Shown in pieces: positions 1 to 5,847 of a DNA stretch of 11,595 bases (position 1 is the first letter of the stretch; each line of letters starts with the position of its first letter). This stretch comes from JANNAT01 sp043766915 (lineage in GTDB: Bacteria; Pseudomonadota; Alphaproteobacteria; Rhodobacterales; Rhodobacteraceae), in contig JAYUHO010000242.1 in the NCBI GenBank assembly GCA_043766915.1, positions 1 through 11,595 of the forward strand, written 5' to 3'. Made by a program: the position numbers and the translations under genes. Below the pieces are notes generated by a model. That model was not told where the DNA came from and made no database searches. It was given only the letters and a program-made list of their open reading frames with translations.

Positions 1-602
1 CACCATGGACGGTGGCCACCTATATGATCGCAGGCCAAGGGTCGAAAGATCAGGGCCGCGCGCATGCCCTGAAGGCATCAGACCGGGCGACATTTTCGGC
101 GCTGATTGATCTGATCACCGAGGCGACGATTGATTATTTGTCAATGCAGGTTCAGGCCGGGGCCGAGGTGGTAAAGCTGTTTGACAGCTGGGCCGGATCG
201 TTAAAGGGCCAGGATTTCATCGACTTTGCCGTCAAACCCGCCGCGCGGATCACGCAGGCCCTAAAGGCCAAACACCCCGGCCTGCCCGTAATTGCTTTCC
301 CGCGCGAGGCGGGCGATGGCTATATCGGCTTTGCGGCCGCAACAGGTGCCGATTGCGTGGCGATTGATAACTCCGTTAGCCCGGAATGGGCAGCGGAACA
401 TGTGCAGGCAACCGGCTGCGTGCAGGGCAATCTGGCCCCTGGACATATGGTGACGGGCGGCGATGCCTTGGTTGCCGAAACACTGCGCGTCGTGAACGCG
501 TTCCGGGCCGGGCCGCATATCTTTAACCTTGGCCATGGCATTACACCCGATGCCAACCCCGATAATGTGACTTTGATGATCGAGACGGTGCGCGGGGCCT
601 AG
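1..602 (+). CDS. hemE: Uroporphyrinogen decarboxylase, C-terminal part (5' truncated by window edge)
   Basis: HemE removes the four acetate carboxyl groups of uroporphyrinogen III to give coproporphyrinogen III, in the cytoplasm, in haem and tetrapyrrole synthesis. The frame is open from base 3 and reads PWTVATYMIAGQGSKD, a typical internal HemE stretch, so the GTG at 12 is not the true start. About 199 residues remain of a family of roughly 340-355. Visible family blocks are the FDSWAG segment, the VIAFPREAG barrel strand, the AIDNSVSP segment, the CVQGNLAP strand and FNLGHGI near the C-terminus, which holds the conserved late histidine. The stop is TAG at 600-602. It converges on the lysE-hemF pair, whose hemF product uses HemE's product. 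The N-terminal catalytic Asp region lies outside the window and cannot be checked. Confidence 0.96.
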   Translation, partial: PWTVATYMIAGQGSKDQGRAHALKASDRATFSALIDLITEATIDYLSMQVQAGAEVVKLFDSWAGSLKGQDFIDFAVKPAARITQALKAKHPGLPVIAFPREAGDGYIGFAAATGADCVAIDNSVSPEWAAEHVQATGCVQGNLAPGHMVTGGDALVAETLRVVNAFRAGPHIFNLGHGITPDANPDNVTLMIETVRGA

Positions 603-659
603 GGAACTTGGATTGCGCAAGCCACATGCCGTCAGGCCCATCAGTGATAACTTTCGCCG

Positions 660-1271
660 TCACCGCGTCTGCCAGACCAACCACGCCGCAACTGCGACAA
701 GCGTCAGCGACAGCACCCGCCTTACCCGAACCGCCCGGCCTGTGTTGGCCAACCAATCGCGTGCTGCACCTGCCGTTGTAACGATGATACCGTGAATGGC
801 TGTGGCCACTGCTACATAGATTGCCGTCAGCGTCAGGGTATCCGCTAATTTTGCCGGCGCAGATAAAAAGCTGGGAAGAACCGCTACGTAAAACAGAAAC
901 GCTTTGGGGTTCAAAAGATTCGTCACCAGACCGCGCTGAAAGTATCGCACCATTGAAAACCCCAGTTCTGTCTGGTCAGGGGTGTCATCCACGCCGCGCC
1001 ACCCATCCCAGGCCAGCCACAAAAGATAGGCGACGCCCGCCCAACGCAACGCCTGATAGGCCAAAGGTGATCCTGCAATCACCGTCGCCAATCCGTAAGC
1101 TGCGGCAACCCCAATCACCGCCAGCCCCAGCGCCACCCCTGTCACCGCCGCAAAACCCGCGCGCCGCCCATCGGTAGCAGCTACTATTGCCAGCCAGACC
1201 ATATTCGGCCCCGGCGTCAACTCAATCGCGATGGCGGTCAAGGTAAAGGCCGCGATGGCGGTCAGGTCCAT
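660..1271 (-). CDS. LysE/RhtB-family amino-acid exporter
   Basis: A 203-residue integral membrane protein of the LysE/RhtB translocator family, which exports amino acids or related small metabolites across the inner membrane. The hydrophobic N-terminal helix carries the family signature TPGPNM at residues 19-24. The second signature, NLLNPKAFLFY, is at about 118-128, and I count about six hydrophobic segments. Length matches the usual 200-210 residues. The ATG (1271-1269) lies inside the end of hemF: the genes overlap by 10 bases and I see no convincing Shine-Dalgarno just upstream, so translation is probably coupled to hemF. The substrate cannot be read from the sequence. Membership of the family is clear. 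The link to haem metabolism is only positional. Confidence 0.92.
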   Translation of the reverse strand: MDLTAIAAFTLTAIAIELTPGPNMVWLAIVAATDGRRAGFAAVTGVALGLAVIGVAAAYGLATVIAGSPLAYQALRWAGVAYLLWLAWDGWRGVDDTPDQTELGFSMVRYFQRGLVTNLLNPKAFLFYVAVLPSFLSAPAKLADTLTLTAIYVAVATAIHGIIVTTAGAARDWLANTGRAVRVRRVLSLTLVAVAAWLVWQTR

Positions 1272-2122
1272 TTGGCAATCGGTGGCAGACTCATCAGCAC
1301 CGCATTGGCGTCGTGCCCGGTTTCCAGCCCGAATTTGGTGCCCCGGTCATAGACAAGGTTGTATTCGGCATAAAGTCCGCGACTGATCAGTTGAATATCC
1401 CGATCCTCGGCCGTGAACGGCGTGGCGATGCGCTTTTCGACCAGTGGCACAAAGGCGGGCAAAAAGGCGCGCCCGACGTCCTGGGTCAGCGCAAAATCGG
1501 CAGCCCAATCGCCGGTGTGCAGATCGTCGTAGAAAATCCCGCCGACGCCGCGCGCACGGCCCCGGTGCGGGATAAAGAAATACTCATCCGCCCAGGCCTT
1601 GAATTTCGGGTAATAGGCCGGATCATGCGCATCACAGGCAGCCTGCATCTGGCTATGAAAATGTGCGGTATCCTCGGGGTATTCGATGCAGGGGTTCAGG
1701 TCAGACCCGCCGCCAAACCACGTGGCACCGGGCGTCCAGAACATCCGGGTGTTCATGTGAACGGCAGGCGCGTGCGGGTTCACCATATGAGCGACCAACG
1801 AGATCCCGCTGGCCCAGAACCGTGGGTCGGCCTCCATCCCCGGCACACCGCGCGCGGCCATCGCCTTTTGCGCCTTGGCCCCCAATTCGCCATGTACTTC
1901 GGATACGTTCACGCCGACCTTTTCAAACACCCGCCCGCCGCGCAGCACACTCATCAGCCCGCCACCGCCATCGGCCCGGCTGGTGGGGGTGACTTCAAAT
2001 TTCCCCGGCTCCCCTTGACCAAAACGGGCTTCAAGCCCTTCAAATGCAGCCACAATATCGTTTCGAAGCGTTCTGAACCACGCCGCAGCCTGGGCCTTTT
2101 TGTCGGTGAAATCGTCAGTCAT
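1262..2122 (-). CDS. hemF: Oxygen-dependent coproporphyrinogen III oxidase
   Basis: HemF converts coproporphyrinogen III to protoporphyrinogen IX by two O2-dependent oxidative decarboxylations in the cytoplasm. The 286-residue product is close to the E. coli length of about 299. Family signatures are the HAPAVHMNTRMF block (117-128), WFGGGSDLNP (135-144), the FFIPHRGRARGVGGIFYDD region (182-200) and YAEYNLVYDRGTKFG near 251-265. The ATG at 2122-2120 was chosen because AGGGG (2133-2129) sits 6 bases upstream. A longer frame from a TTG at 2149 adds nine residues that are not needed. It overlaps lysE downstream by 10 bases and is divergent from the small lipoprotein gene. HemE at the left edge supplies its substrate. 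HemF needs oxygen. No anaerobic counterpart (hemN) is in the window. Confidence 0.97.
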   Translation of the reverse strand: MTDDFTDKKAQAAAWFRTLRNDIVAAFEGLEARFGQGEPGKFEVTPTSRADGGGGLMSVLRGGRVFEKVGVNVSEVHGELGAKAQKAMAARGVPGMEADPRFWASGISLVAHMVNPHAPAVHMNTRMFWTPGATWFGGGSDLNPCIEYPEDTAHFHSQMQAACDAHDPAYYPKFKAWADEYFFIPHRGRARGVGGIFYDDLHTGDWAADFALTQDVGRAFLPAFVPLVEKRIATPFTAEDRDIQLISRGLYAEYNLVYDRGTKFGLETGHDANAVLMSLPPIAKWT

Positions 2123-2149
2123 GCACGGCCCCTGAATGGTCTTTCTCAA

Positions 2150-2178
2150 GTGTTAGCACCGGGCACAGCAACGCTCAA
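2150..2178 (-). promoter_or_regulatory. Possible hemF promoter
   Basis: On the minus strand TTGAGC (2178-2173) and TAACAC (2155-2150) are separated by 17 bases, about 28 bases before the hemF start. TTGAGC matches 4 of 6 consensus bases but TAACAC only 3 of 6, so this is a weak sigma-70-like call. I looked for an FNR-type box (TTGAT-N4-ATCAA) in the hemF upstream region and did not find one. Confidence 0.3.
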
Positions 2179-2202
2179 TCGCAGGTTTGCGAAAGATGCG
2201 AT

Positions 2203-2231
2203 TTGGCAGATCAGGGCGAAACGCCTATGAT
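2203..2231 (+). promoter_or_regulatory. Sigma-70-type promoter of the small lipoprotein gene
   Basis: TTGGCA (2203-2208) and TATGAT (2226-2231) are separated by exactly 17 bases. Each hexamer matches the sigma-70 consensus at 5 of 6 positions. Transcription would begin near 2238, about 20 bases before the ATG at 2260, leaving a short leader that contains the AGGGG ribosome binding site. This also argues against an upstream TTG start at 2203, which would fall in the -35 element. It is the best-formed promoter I can see in the window. Confidence 0.65.
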
Positions 2232-2259
2232 CGCGCATCTATTGATTCAGGGGACGAAA

Positions 2260-2649
2260 ATGAAAATTCGGTTGCTGATGATGCTGCTTCCCCTTGTCGC
2301 CTGCGGGACGCCGCAGGAACAGTGTATTGGGGCGGCCACCCGCGATATGCGGGTGGTGGACCGCTTGATTGCCGAGGTGCAGGGCAATCTTGCGCGCGGC
2401 TATGCCTATGAAACTGTGACGATTTTCACGCCGGAATGGCAAGATTGCACGCCGCGCGCGACGGATGCCAATCCTGACCCGAAACCCAAGCTGTGTTTTG
2501 AGGATGTGCCGCAGACCGTGCGCAAAGCCGTGGCAATTGATCTGAACGCCGAGGCGGCCAAGCTGAAAAGTTTGCAGCAGAAACGCGATCAACAGGCGCG
2601 GGCCAGTGCGGGGGCCGTGGCGACGTGCCGCGCAAAATTTCCCGAATAA
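2260..2649 (+). CDS. Small cysteine-containing lipoprotein of unknown function
   Basis: A 129-residue protein with a lipoprotein signal peptide: MKIR, a hydrophobic run, then the lipobox LVAC with the lipidated Cys at residue 15. Four further cysteines (22, 63, 79, 123) could form two disulfides in the periplasm. The C-terminal third (about 92-122) is charged, Ala-rich and probably helical, possibly coiled. The ATG at 2260 has AGGGG (2249-2253) 6 bases upstream and a strong promoter before that, and the lipobox lies at the right distance from this start. It is divergent from hemF and ends one base before the convergent dehydrogenase gene's stop. I do not recognise a characterised family. It looks like a conserved small envelope lipoprotein, and its role is unknown. 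Confidence 0.85.
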   Translation: MKIRLLMMLLPLVACGTPQEQCIGAATRDMRVVDRLIAEVQGNLARGYAYETVTIFTPEWQDCTPRATDANPDPKPKLCFEDVPQTVRKAVAIDLNAEAAKLKSLQQKRDQQARASAGAVATCRAKFPE

Positions 2650-2650
2650 G

Positions 2651-3460
2651 TCAATGCGCCGGGGCGCTAACCGGATCAATCAAGCTTCGCCCGCCGTCCA
2701 CTGTCAGAATTTGCCCCGTGACAAACGCCGAAGCATCTGACGCCAGATATTGTACGGTATCGACTATTTCGGTGGCCGGGGCCACGCGGCCCAGGGGGGT
2801 GCCCTGCTCTATCACAGCGCGGAAATCCGGATCGTCTTTCAGCGCAGTCTGCAAGCTGGCGCTTAGAACCGATCCGATGGCAATTGCATTCACCCGAATG
2901 CCCTTGGGGGCCAAAGCCACCGCCAAAGACCGCGTCATCTGATCGACGGCCGCACAGGCAATCGAATACCCCAGCAAGCAGCCTTGGGTGCGGGTGGCGG
3001 CAATCGACGACAAGTTGACAATCGTGCCAACCGGACCGGAATGATCCGGCGTCTTTTCCGCCTGCAAAATCATTCGCTTGGCGGTCATCTGACTTAGGCG
3101 AAGGGCTGTAAACAGGTTTTGATCTAGCAATTCCTCAACCGCGTCTTCGCCCACTTTCAACGGATCAGATATCTTCATCATGCGCGAGGCATTCACCAGG
3201 ATATCAACCCTGTCGAACGCATCCATTGTGGCCGACAGCAGGTTTGCAATCGTCAGCTTTTCACGCAGATCGCCCGTGAACATGCGGACTGATCCTTCAG
3301 CGCGGGACTCGTCGCCCACTTCTGCCTCTAGCCGTTCTTCGTCCATATCCGCGAACATCACATTCGCGCCCTTGTCCAGAAAATGCCGGGCAATCGCCAA
3401 GCCGATACCATTGGCCGAGCCGGTAACAATGGCGGTTTTGCCTGCGATAGAAAAAGACAT
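2651..3460 (-). CDS. Short-chain dehydrogenase/reductase (SDR) lacking the catalytic lysine
   Basis: A 269-residue Rossmann-fold protein of the classical SDR family, normally NAD(P)-dependent oxidoreductases. The cofactor motif TGSANGIG is at 13-20. Asp38 at the end of the second strand suggests NAD(H) preference. Asn115, Ser152 and Tyr165 align with the catalytic Asn, Ser and Tyr. The YxxxK motif reads YSIAC, with Cys169 (TGT, codon at 2956-2954) in place of Lys, and the usual NNAG motif is degraded to NASR (90-93). The C-terminal part (RVNAIAIGSV, then VTGQILTVDGG) is otherwise well kept, so this is an intact gene and not an obvious pseudogene. ATG at 3460 has AGGGG (3472-3468) 7 bases upstream. 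It lies 18 bases after rsmC and is probably cotranscribed. It may be an altered or non-catalytic SDR, and the substrate is unknown. Confidence 0.9.
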   Translation of the reverse strand: MSFSIAGKTAIVTGSANGIGLAIARHFLDKGANVMFADMDEERLEAEVGDESRAEGSVRMFTGDLREKLTIANLLSATMDAFDRVDILVNASRMMKISDPLKVGEDAVEELLDQNLFTALRLSQMTAKRMILQAEKTPDHSGPVGTIVNLSSIAATRTQGCLLGYSIACAAVDQMTRSLAVALAPKGIRVNAIAIGSVLSASLQTALKDDPDFRAVIEQGTPLGRVAPATEIVDTVQYLASDASAFVTGQILTVDGGRSLIDPVSAPAH

Positions 3461-3478
3461 CGGTGTTCCCCTAGGTTT

Positions 3479-4465
3479 TCAGCGGGCGCGATTGGGATAG
3501 CTGGCAGAGATCAGGCGAAAGACGGCATCACCGCCCAGATCGTCCACCTGCCGAAACAGCGTTTTCAGATGCGCAACATAGGGCAGCTGGCGATTTGCCA
3601 CCAGCCAAAGCGTGCCACTGGGCGAAAGCCCGCGCTGTGCTGCCGTCAGAAATGCCAGTCCCAGATTGGAATCGGCAGCGCGCGCGACATGAAACGGCGG
3701 GTTCATCACCACCGCATCCCATGGCCGGGTTGGACGGTGCGTCGTGGCATCAACCCAATGAAACTGCACGCGCGGGTCGGTGATGTTCAGGCGGGCGCAA
3801 TCCAAAGCCGCCGCTTCGGCCTCTATCACATCCAGCTCTTTAACTCCGGTACGGCCCAGTATAGCGCGCGAAAGATAGCCCCATCCCGCCCCCAGATCGG
3901 CCACACGTCCGGGCAGTTTGGCCGGCAATATAGCCGCCAGCAAAACCGATCCGCGGTCCGGGCCATCCGCCGAAAACACCCCGGGCAGGGTGATAAAGCC
4001 TTCGGCCAAAGTTTGCGGAACCGCCGCCCAAACCGCCAGCGCCGCGCCCGCAGTGATCACCGCCAGCTTGCCATGCGCCTTGGAAACGACCTCTCCCACC
4101 GCCACACCCAAAGCGGCCACATCGCGCAGCACCGATTCCACGCCATCGGTTTTCTGACCGTCCACCACAATCCGCCCGCCGACCCCAACGGCACCCGCCG
4201 CCACAGCAATCATCGCGCGCGCCGCCGCTTTGGCGCGGGGAAGGCAGACAATGGCCAAACCCACCAGACCATCCGGCGCAGTGCGATACCCCGCAGCGGC
4301 AAAGTGATCGTGATCAGGCTTGAACCCGGTGATCACCACGGTGCGGGATTTGGGAAAATCAGAAAGATCATCCCCCATAACCGGGCGATAGACCACGATA
4401 TCGCCCGCCAACGGCACCACCATCGCGCCGGATTTCAACGCCATTTCAAATCTTGCAGATCGCAT
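3479..4465 (-). CDS. rsmC: RsmC-like class I SAM-dependent methyltransferase (probable 16S rRNA m2G1207)
   Basis: The 328-residue protein has the two-part layout of RsmC, which methylates the N2 of G1207 in 16S rRNA in the 30S subunit using SAM. The N-terminal half (about 1-150) is a degenerate methyltransferase-like domain with VDGQKTDGVES and VVSKAHGKL. The C-terminal half carries SAM motif I, ADLGAGWGYLS (189-199), and the guanine-N2 catalytic motif NPPFH (255-259). E. coli RsmC has about 343 residues. The ATG at 4465 gives MRSARFEMAL, matching my memory of related alphaproteobacterial N-termini. The next Met at residue 8 is possible. The only good Shine-Dalgarno (AAGGAG) is 19 bases upstream, unusually far. 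Gene order is clpS, 70 bases, rsmC, 18 bases, SDR. Target specificity is inferred from the family. Confidence 0.88.
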   Translation of the reverse strand: MRSARFEMALKSGAMVVPLAGDIVVYRPVMGDDLSDFPKSRTVVITGFKPDHDHFAAAGYRTAPDGLVGLAIVCLPRAKAAARAMIAVAAGAVGVGGRIVVDGQKTDGVESVLRDVAALGVAVGEVVSKAHGKLAVITAGAALAVWAAVPQTLAEGFITLPGVFSADGPDRGSVLLAAILPAKLPGRVADLGAGWGYLSRAILGRTGVKELDVIEAEAAALDCARLNITDPRVQFHWVDATTHRPTRPWDAVVMNPPFHVARAADSNLGLAFLTAAQRGLSPSGTLWLVANRQLPYVAHLKTLFRQVDDLGGDAVFRLISASYPNRAR

Positions 4466-4470
4466 GTGGT

Positions 4471-4524
4471 GCGGCTTGCGCCTGCTCCTTTATCACAACG
4501 CTAAGGGAAGAAAGCCGCGCAGGC
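4471..4524 (-). promoter_or_regulatory. Structured leader between clpS and rsmC with distant Shine-Dalgarno
   Basis: Read on the minus strand, GCCTGC (4524-4519) is followed directly by GCGGCTT (4518-4512). After a 26-base loop come GCAGGC (4485-4480), two bases, and AAGCCGC (4477-4471). The 6-bp and 7-bp complementary pairs cross, so they could form an H-type pseudoknot or two exclusive hairpins. The AAGGAG (4490-4485) lies in the loop and its last G is the first base of GCAGGC. It is 19 bases from the rsmC ATG, with the 3' arms in between. Folding could change the effective spacing or access of the ribosome site. Short GC-rich complements also arise by chance. Confidence 0.35.
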
Positions 4525-4535
4525 TGCTGATGCAG

Positions 4536-4877
4536 CTATTCTTTTTCCATGGTGCATTGCAGCGGATGCTGATGGCGGCGGGCAAAATCCATCACTTGCG
4601 CAACTTTCGTTTCGGCAATTTCCACCGAAAACACCCCAACCACCGCCAGCCCTTTTTTATGCACCGTCAGCATAATTTCGAACGACTGGGCGTGGTTCAG
4701 ACCAAAGAACCGCTCTAACACATGCACAACAAATTCCATCGGCGTGTAATCGTCGTTCAAAAGCATCACTTTATAAAGCGGCGGCCGTTCGGTGCGCGTC
4801 TTGGTCTTGGTCAGTATGGATGTATCATCGCGGGGGCCAGCGGCTTTGTCCGACATGACAGGTGGTGTAAAGATCAC
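4536..4877 (-). CDS. clpS: ATP-dependent Clp protease adaptor ClpS
   Basis: ClpS binds substrates with destabilising N-terminal residues and delivers them to the ClpA chaperone of ClpAP in the cytoplasm (N-end rule). The core LYKVMLLNDDYTPMEFV has Asn41-Asp42-Asp43, which hold the substrate's alpha-amino group, and TVHKKG supplies His73. The C-terminus is also typical. With a GTG start at 4877-4875 the product is 113 residues, the usual size. GTG was preferred because GGAGG (4890-4886) lies 8 bases upstream. The internal ATG at 4856 (giving 106 residues, MSDKAAG) has no Shine-Dalgarno at a normal distance. The disordered N-terminal arm (about 1-33) is family-typical and varies between species. 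It is divergent from the HAD gene and heads the clpS-rsmC-SDR run. Confidence 0.95.
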   Translation of the reverse strand: MIFTPPVMSDKAAGPRDDTSILTKTKTRTERPPLYKVMLLNDDYTPMEFVVHVLERFFGLNHAQSFEIMLTVHKKGLAVVGVFSVEIAETKVAQVMDFARRHQHPLQCTMEKE

Positions 4878-4885
4878 GCGACACG

Positions 4886-4890
4886 CCTCC
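4886..4890 (-). promoter_or_regulatory. Ribosome binding site that decides the clpS GTG start
   Basis: Minus-strand GGAGG is followed by 8 bases and then GTG (4877-4875). The same site is 29 bases from the downstream ATG at 4856, too far to serve it. A small GGGG/CCCC hairpin with a 5-base loop (4894-4906) lies just upstream in the leader. Confidence 0.65.
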
Positions 4891-4978
4891 AAAGGGGATT
4901 CGCCCCAAGTGTTCTGATATGCCCAATATAGCGATTTTTGCCGTTTCGAAAAGGCCTGCCCCCAAGATGCCACAGAAC
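4891..4978. promoter_or_regulatory. Divergent clpS / HAD hydrolase promoter region
   Basis: The gap between the two divergent genes is 111 bases. It has an AT-rich core around 4916-4938, including TATATT on the minus strand and AATATA on the plus strand, so both promoters probably lie here. I could not find a -35/-10 pair good enough to place either one. The only other structure is the short GGGG/CCCC hairpin at 4894-4906. Confidence 0.3.
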
Positions 4979-4982
4979 GGAG
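4979..4982 (+). promoter_or_regulatory. Ribosome binding site supporting the GTG start of the HAD hydrolase
   Basis: GGAG is followed by 6 bases and the GTG at 4989. The GTG places the HAD nucleophile motif at residue 8, normal for the family. There is no better ATG before that motif. Confidence 0.7.
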
Positions 4983-4988
4983 TAGAAA

Positions 4989-5696
4989 GTGATAACAACC
5001 ATCGGTTTTGATGCCGACGACACGCTTTGGCATAACGAGGTGTTCTTTCGCCTGACGCAAAATCGGTTCGCCGAATTGTTGGCCGACTATGTGGCCCCAG
5101 AAGTTTTGCACGATCAATTGCTGGCGGTGGAGCGGCGGAATTTGGGCCTGTATGGCTATGGCGTAAAGGGCTTTACTCTGTCGATGATTGAAACGGCGCT
5201 AGAAATCACCAAGGGCGACGTTCCGGGCCGCGTGATAGCAGAGCTGATGGCCACAGGTCGCGAGATGTTGGCGCATCCGATTGATCTGCTGCCCAATGCC
5301 CAAAAAACGGTGGCGGAATTGGCCGAATCCCACCGCATCATCCTGATCACCAAGGGTGATTTGCTGGATCAGGAACGCAAACTGGCGCAATCGGGGTTGG
5401 GCGATCTGTTCCACGGGGTCGAGATTGTGTCCGACAAAACCGCCACCGTCTACCAGCAGGTTTTCGCGCGCCACGGGGCAAAGATCGATCAGTCGATGAT
5501 GGTCGGCAACTCGCTGAAATCCGATGTCCTGCCGGTGATTGCCGCCGGGGGATGGGGGGTTCATATTCCGCATGATCTGACTTGGGCATTGGAACATGCT
5601 GAAGAACCAATCGGGAACCCCCGCTTTCGCAGCCTGACCAATCTGGCGGCATTGTCCGATCTGGTGGAAAAAATCGGTATGGACCACTACATCTAG
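4989..5696 (+). CDS. HAD-superfamily hydrolase (YjjG-like phosphatase)
   Basis: A 235-residue cytoplasmic HAD-superfamily protein, most likely a small-molecule phosphatase of the subfamily with a helical cap. Motif I is FDADDT, with nucleophile Asp8 and acid/base Asp10. Motif II is the Thr121 of LITKGD, and motif III is Lys150 in SDK. Motif IV reads GNSLKSD (173-179), where the first acidic position is Asn and Asp179 remains to bind Mg2+. Residues about 17-95 form the cap. It starts at GTG with GGAG 6 bases upstream. It is divergent from clpS, with the DD-carboxypeptidase gene 151 bases downstream on the same strand. The substrate cannot be deduced. YjjG-type nucleotidase activity is only one possibility. 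Confidence 0.88.
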   Translation: MITTIGFDADDTLWHNEVFFRLTQNRFAELLADYVAPEVLHDQLLAVERRNLGLYGYGVKGFTLSMIETALEITKGDVPGRVIAELMATGREMLAHPIDLLPNAQKTVAELAESHRIILITKGDLLDQERKLAQSGLGDLFHGVEIVSDKTATVYQQVFARHGAKIDQSMMVGNSLKSDVLPVIAAGGWGVHIPHDLTWALEHAEEPIGNPRFRSLTNLAALSDLVEKIGMDHYI

Positions 5697-5736
5697 TTTG
5701 CGACGAAACAGGTCGGCACCCAAGACACAGAATGAA

Positions 5737-5772
5737 GAAAACCCACAAACCTATTGAAAGTAAGGGGTTTTC
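5737..5772 (+). terminator. Possible terminator hairpin after the HAD hydrolase gene
   Basis: GAAAACCC (5737-5744) and GGGTTTTC (5765-5772) form a perfect 8-bp inverted repeat with a 20-base loop, 40 bases after the HAD stop codon. The T-run is part of the stem and no separate T-tract follows, so it is not a textbook terminator. It also overlaps a candidate dacA promoter. Confidence 0.3.
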
Positions 5773-5781
5773 CTGAATCAT
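5754..5781 (+). promoter_or_regulatory. Possible promoter of the DD-carboxypeptidase gene
   Basis: TTGAAA (5754-5759, 5 of 6 consensus) is followed after 16 bases by AATCAT (5776-5781, 4 of 6). This would give a leader of about 60 bases containing a GCCCC/GGGGC hairpin (5813-5817 with 5828-5832) just before the ribosome binding site GAGG (5836-5839). The -10 lacks its first T, so the call is weak. Confidence 0.3.
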
Positions 5782-5847
5782 CTCTCGTGTTAGCTTAATC
5801 CAAGCAGAAAACGCCCCCGTCAAAAGAGGGGCTACGAGGCAGACAGA

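Noticed and set aside
603..659. Search for a terminator between hemE and the exporter gene
   Set aside because: The 57-base convergent gap has only a trivial GCC/GGC pairing and a short repeated GCCGTCA. There is no stable hairpin or T-tract.
1313..2230. 305-codon open frame on the plus strand opposite hemF
   Set aside because: It is antisense to a certain hemF gene, its product is rich in Arg/Pro/Gly/His with no recognisable domain, and no ribosome site supports it. It is a GC-rich shadow.
3383..4504. 373-codon open frame on the plus strand opposite rsmC
   Set aside because: The product is Arg/His/Gln-rich without domain features, while the minus strand encodes clear SAM and NPPFH motifs. 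Shadow frame.
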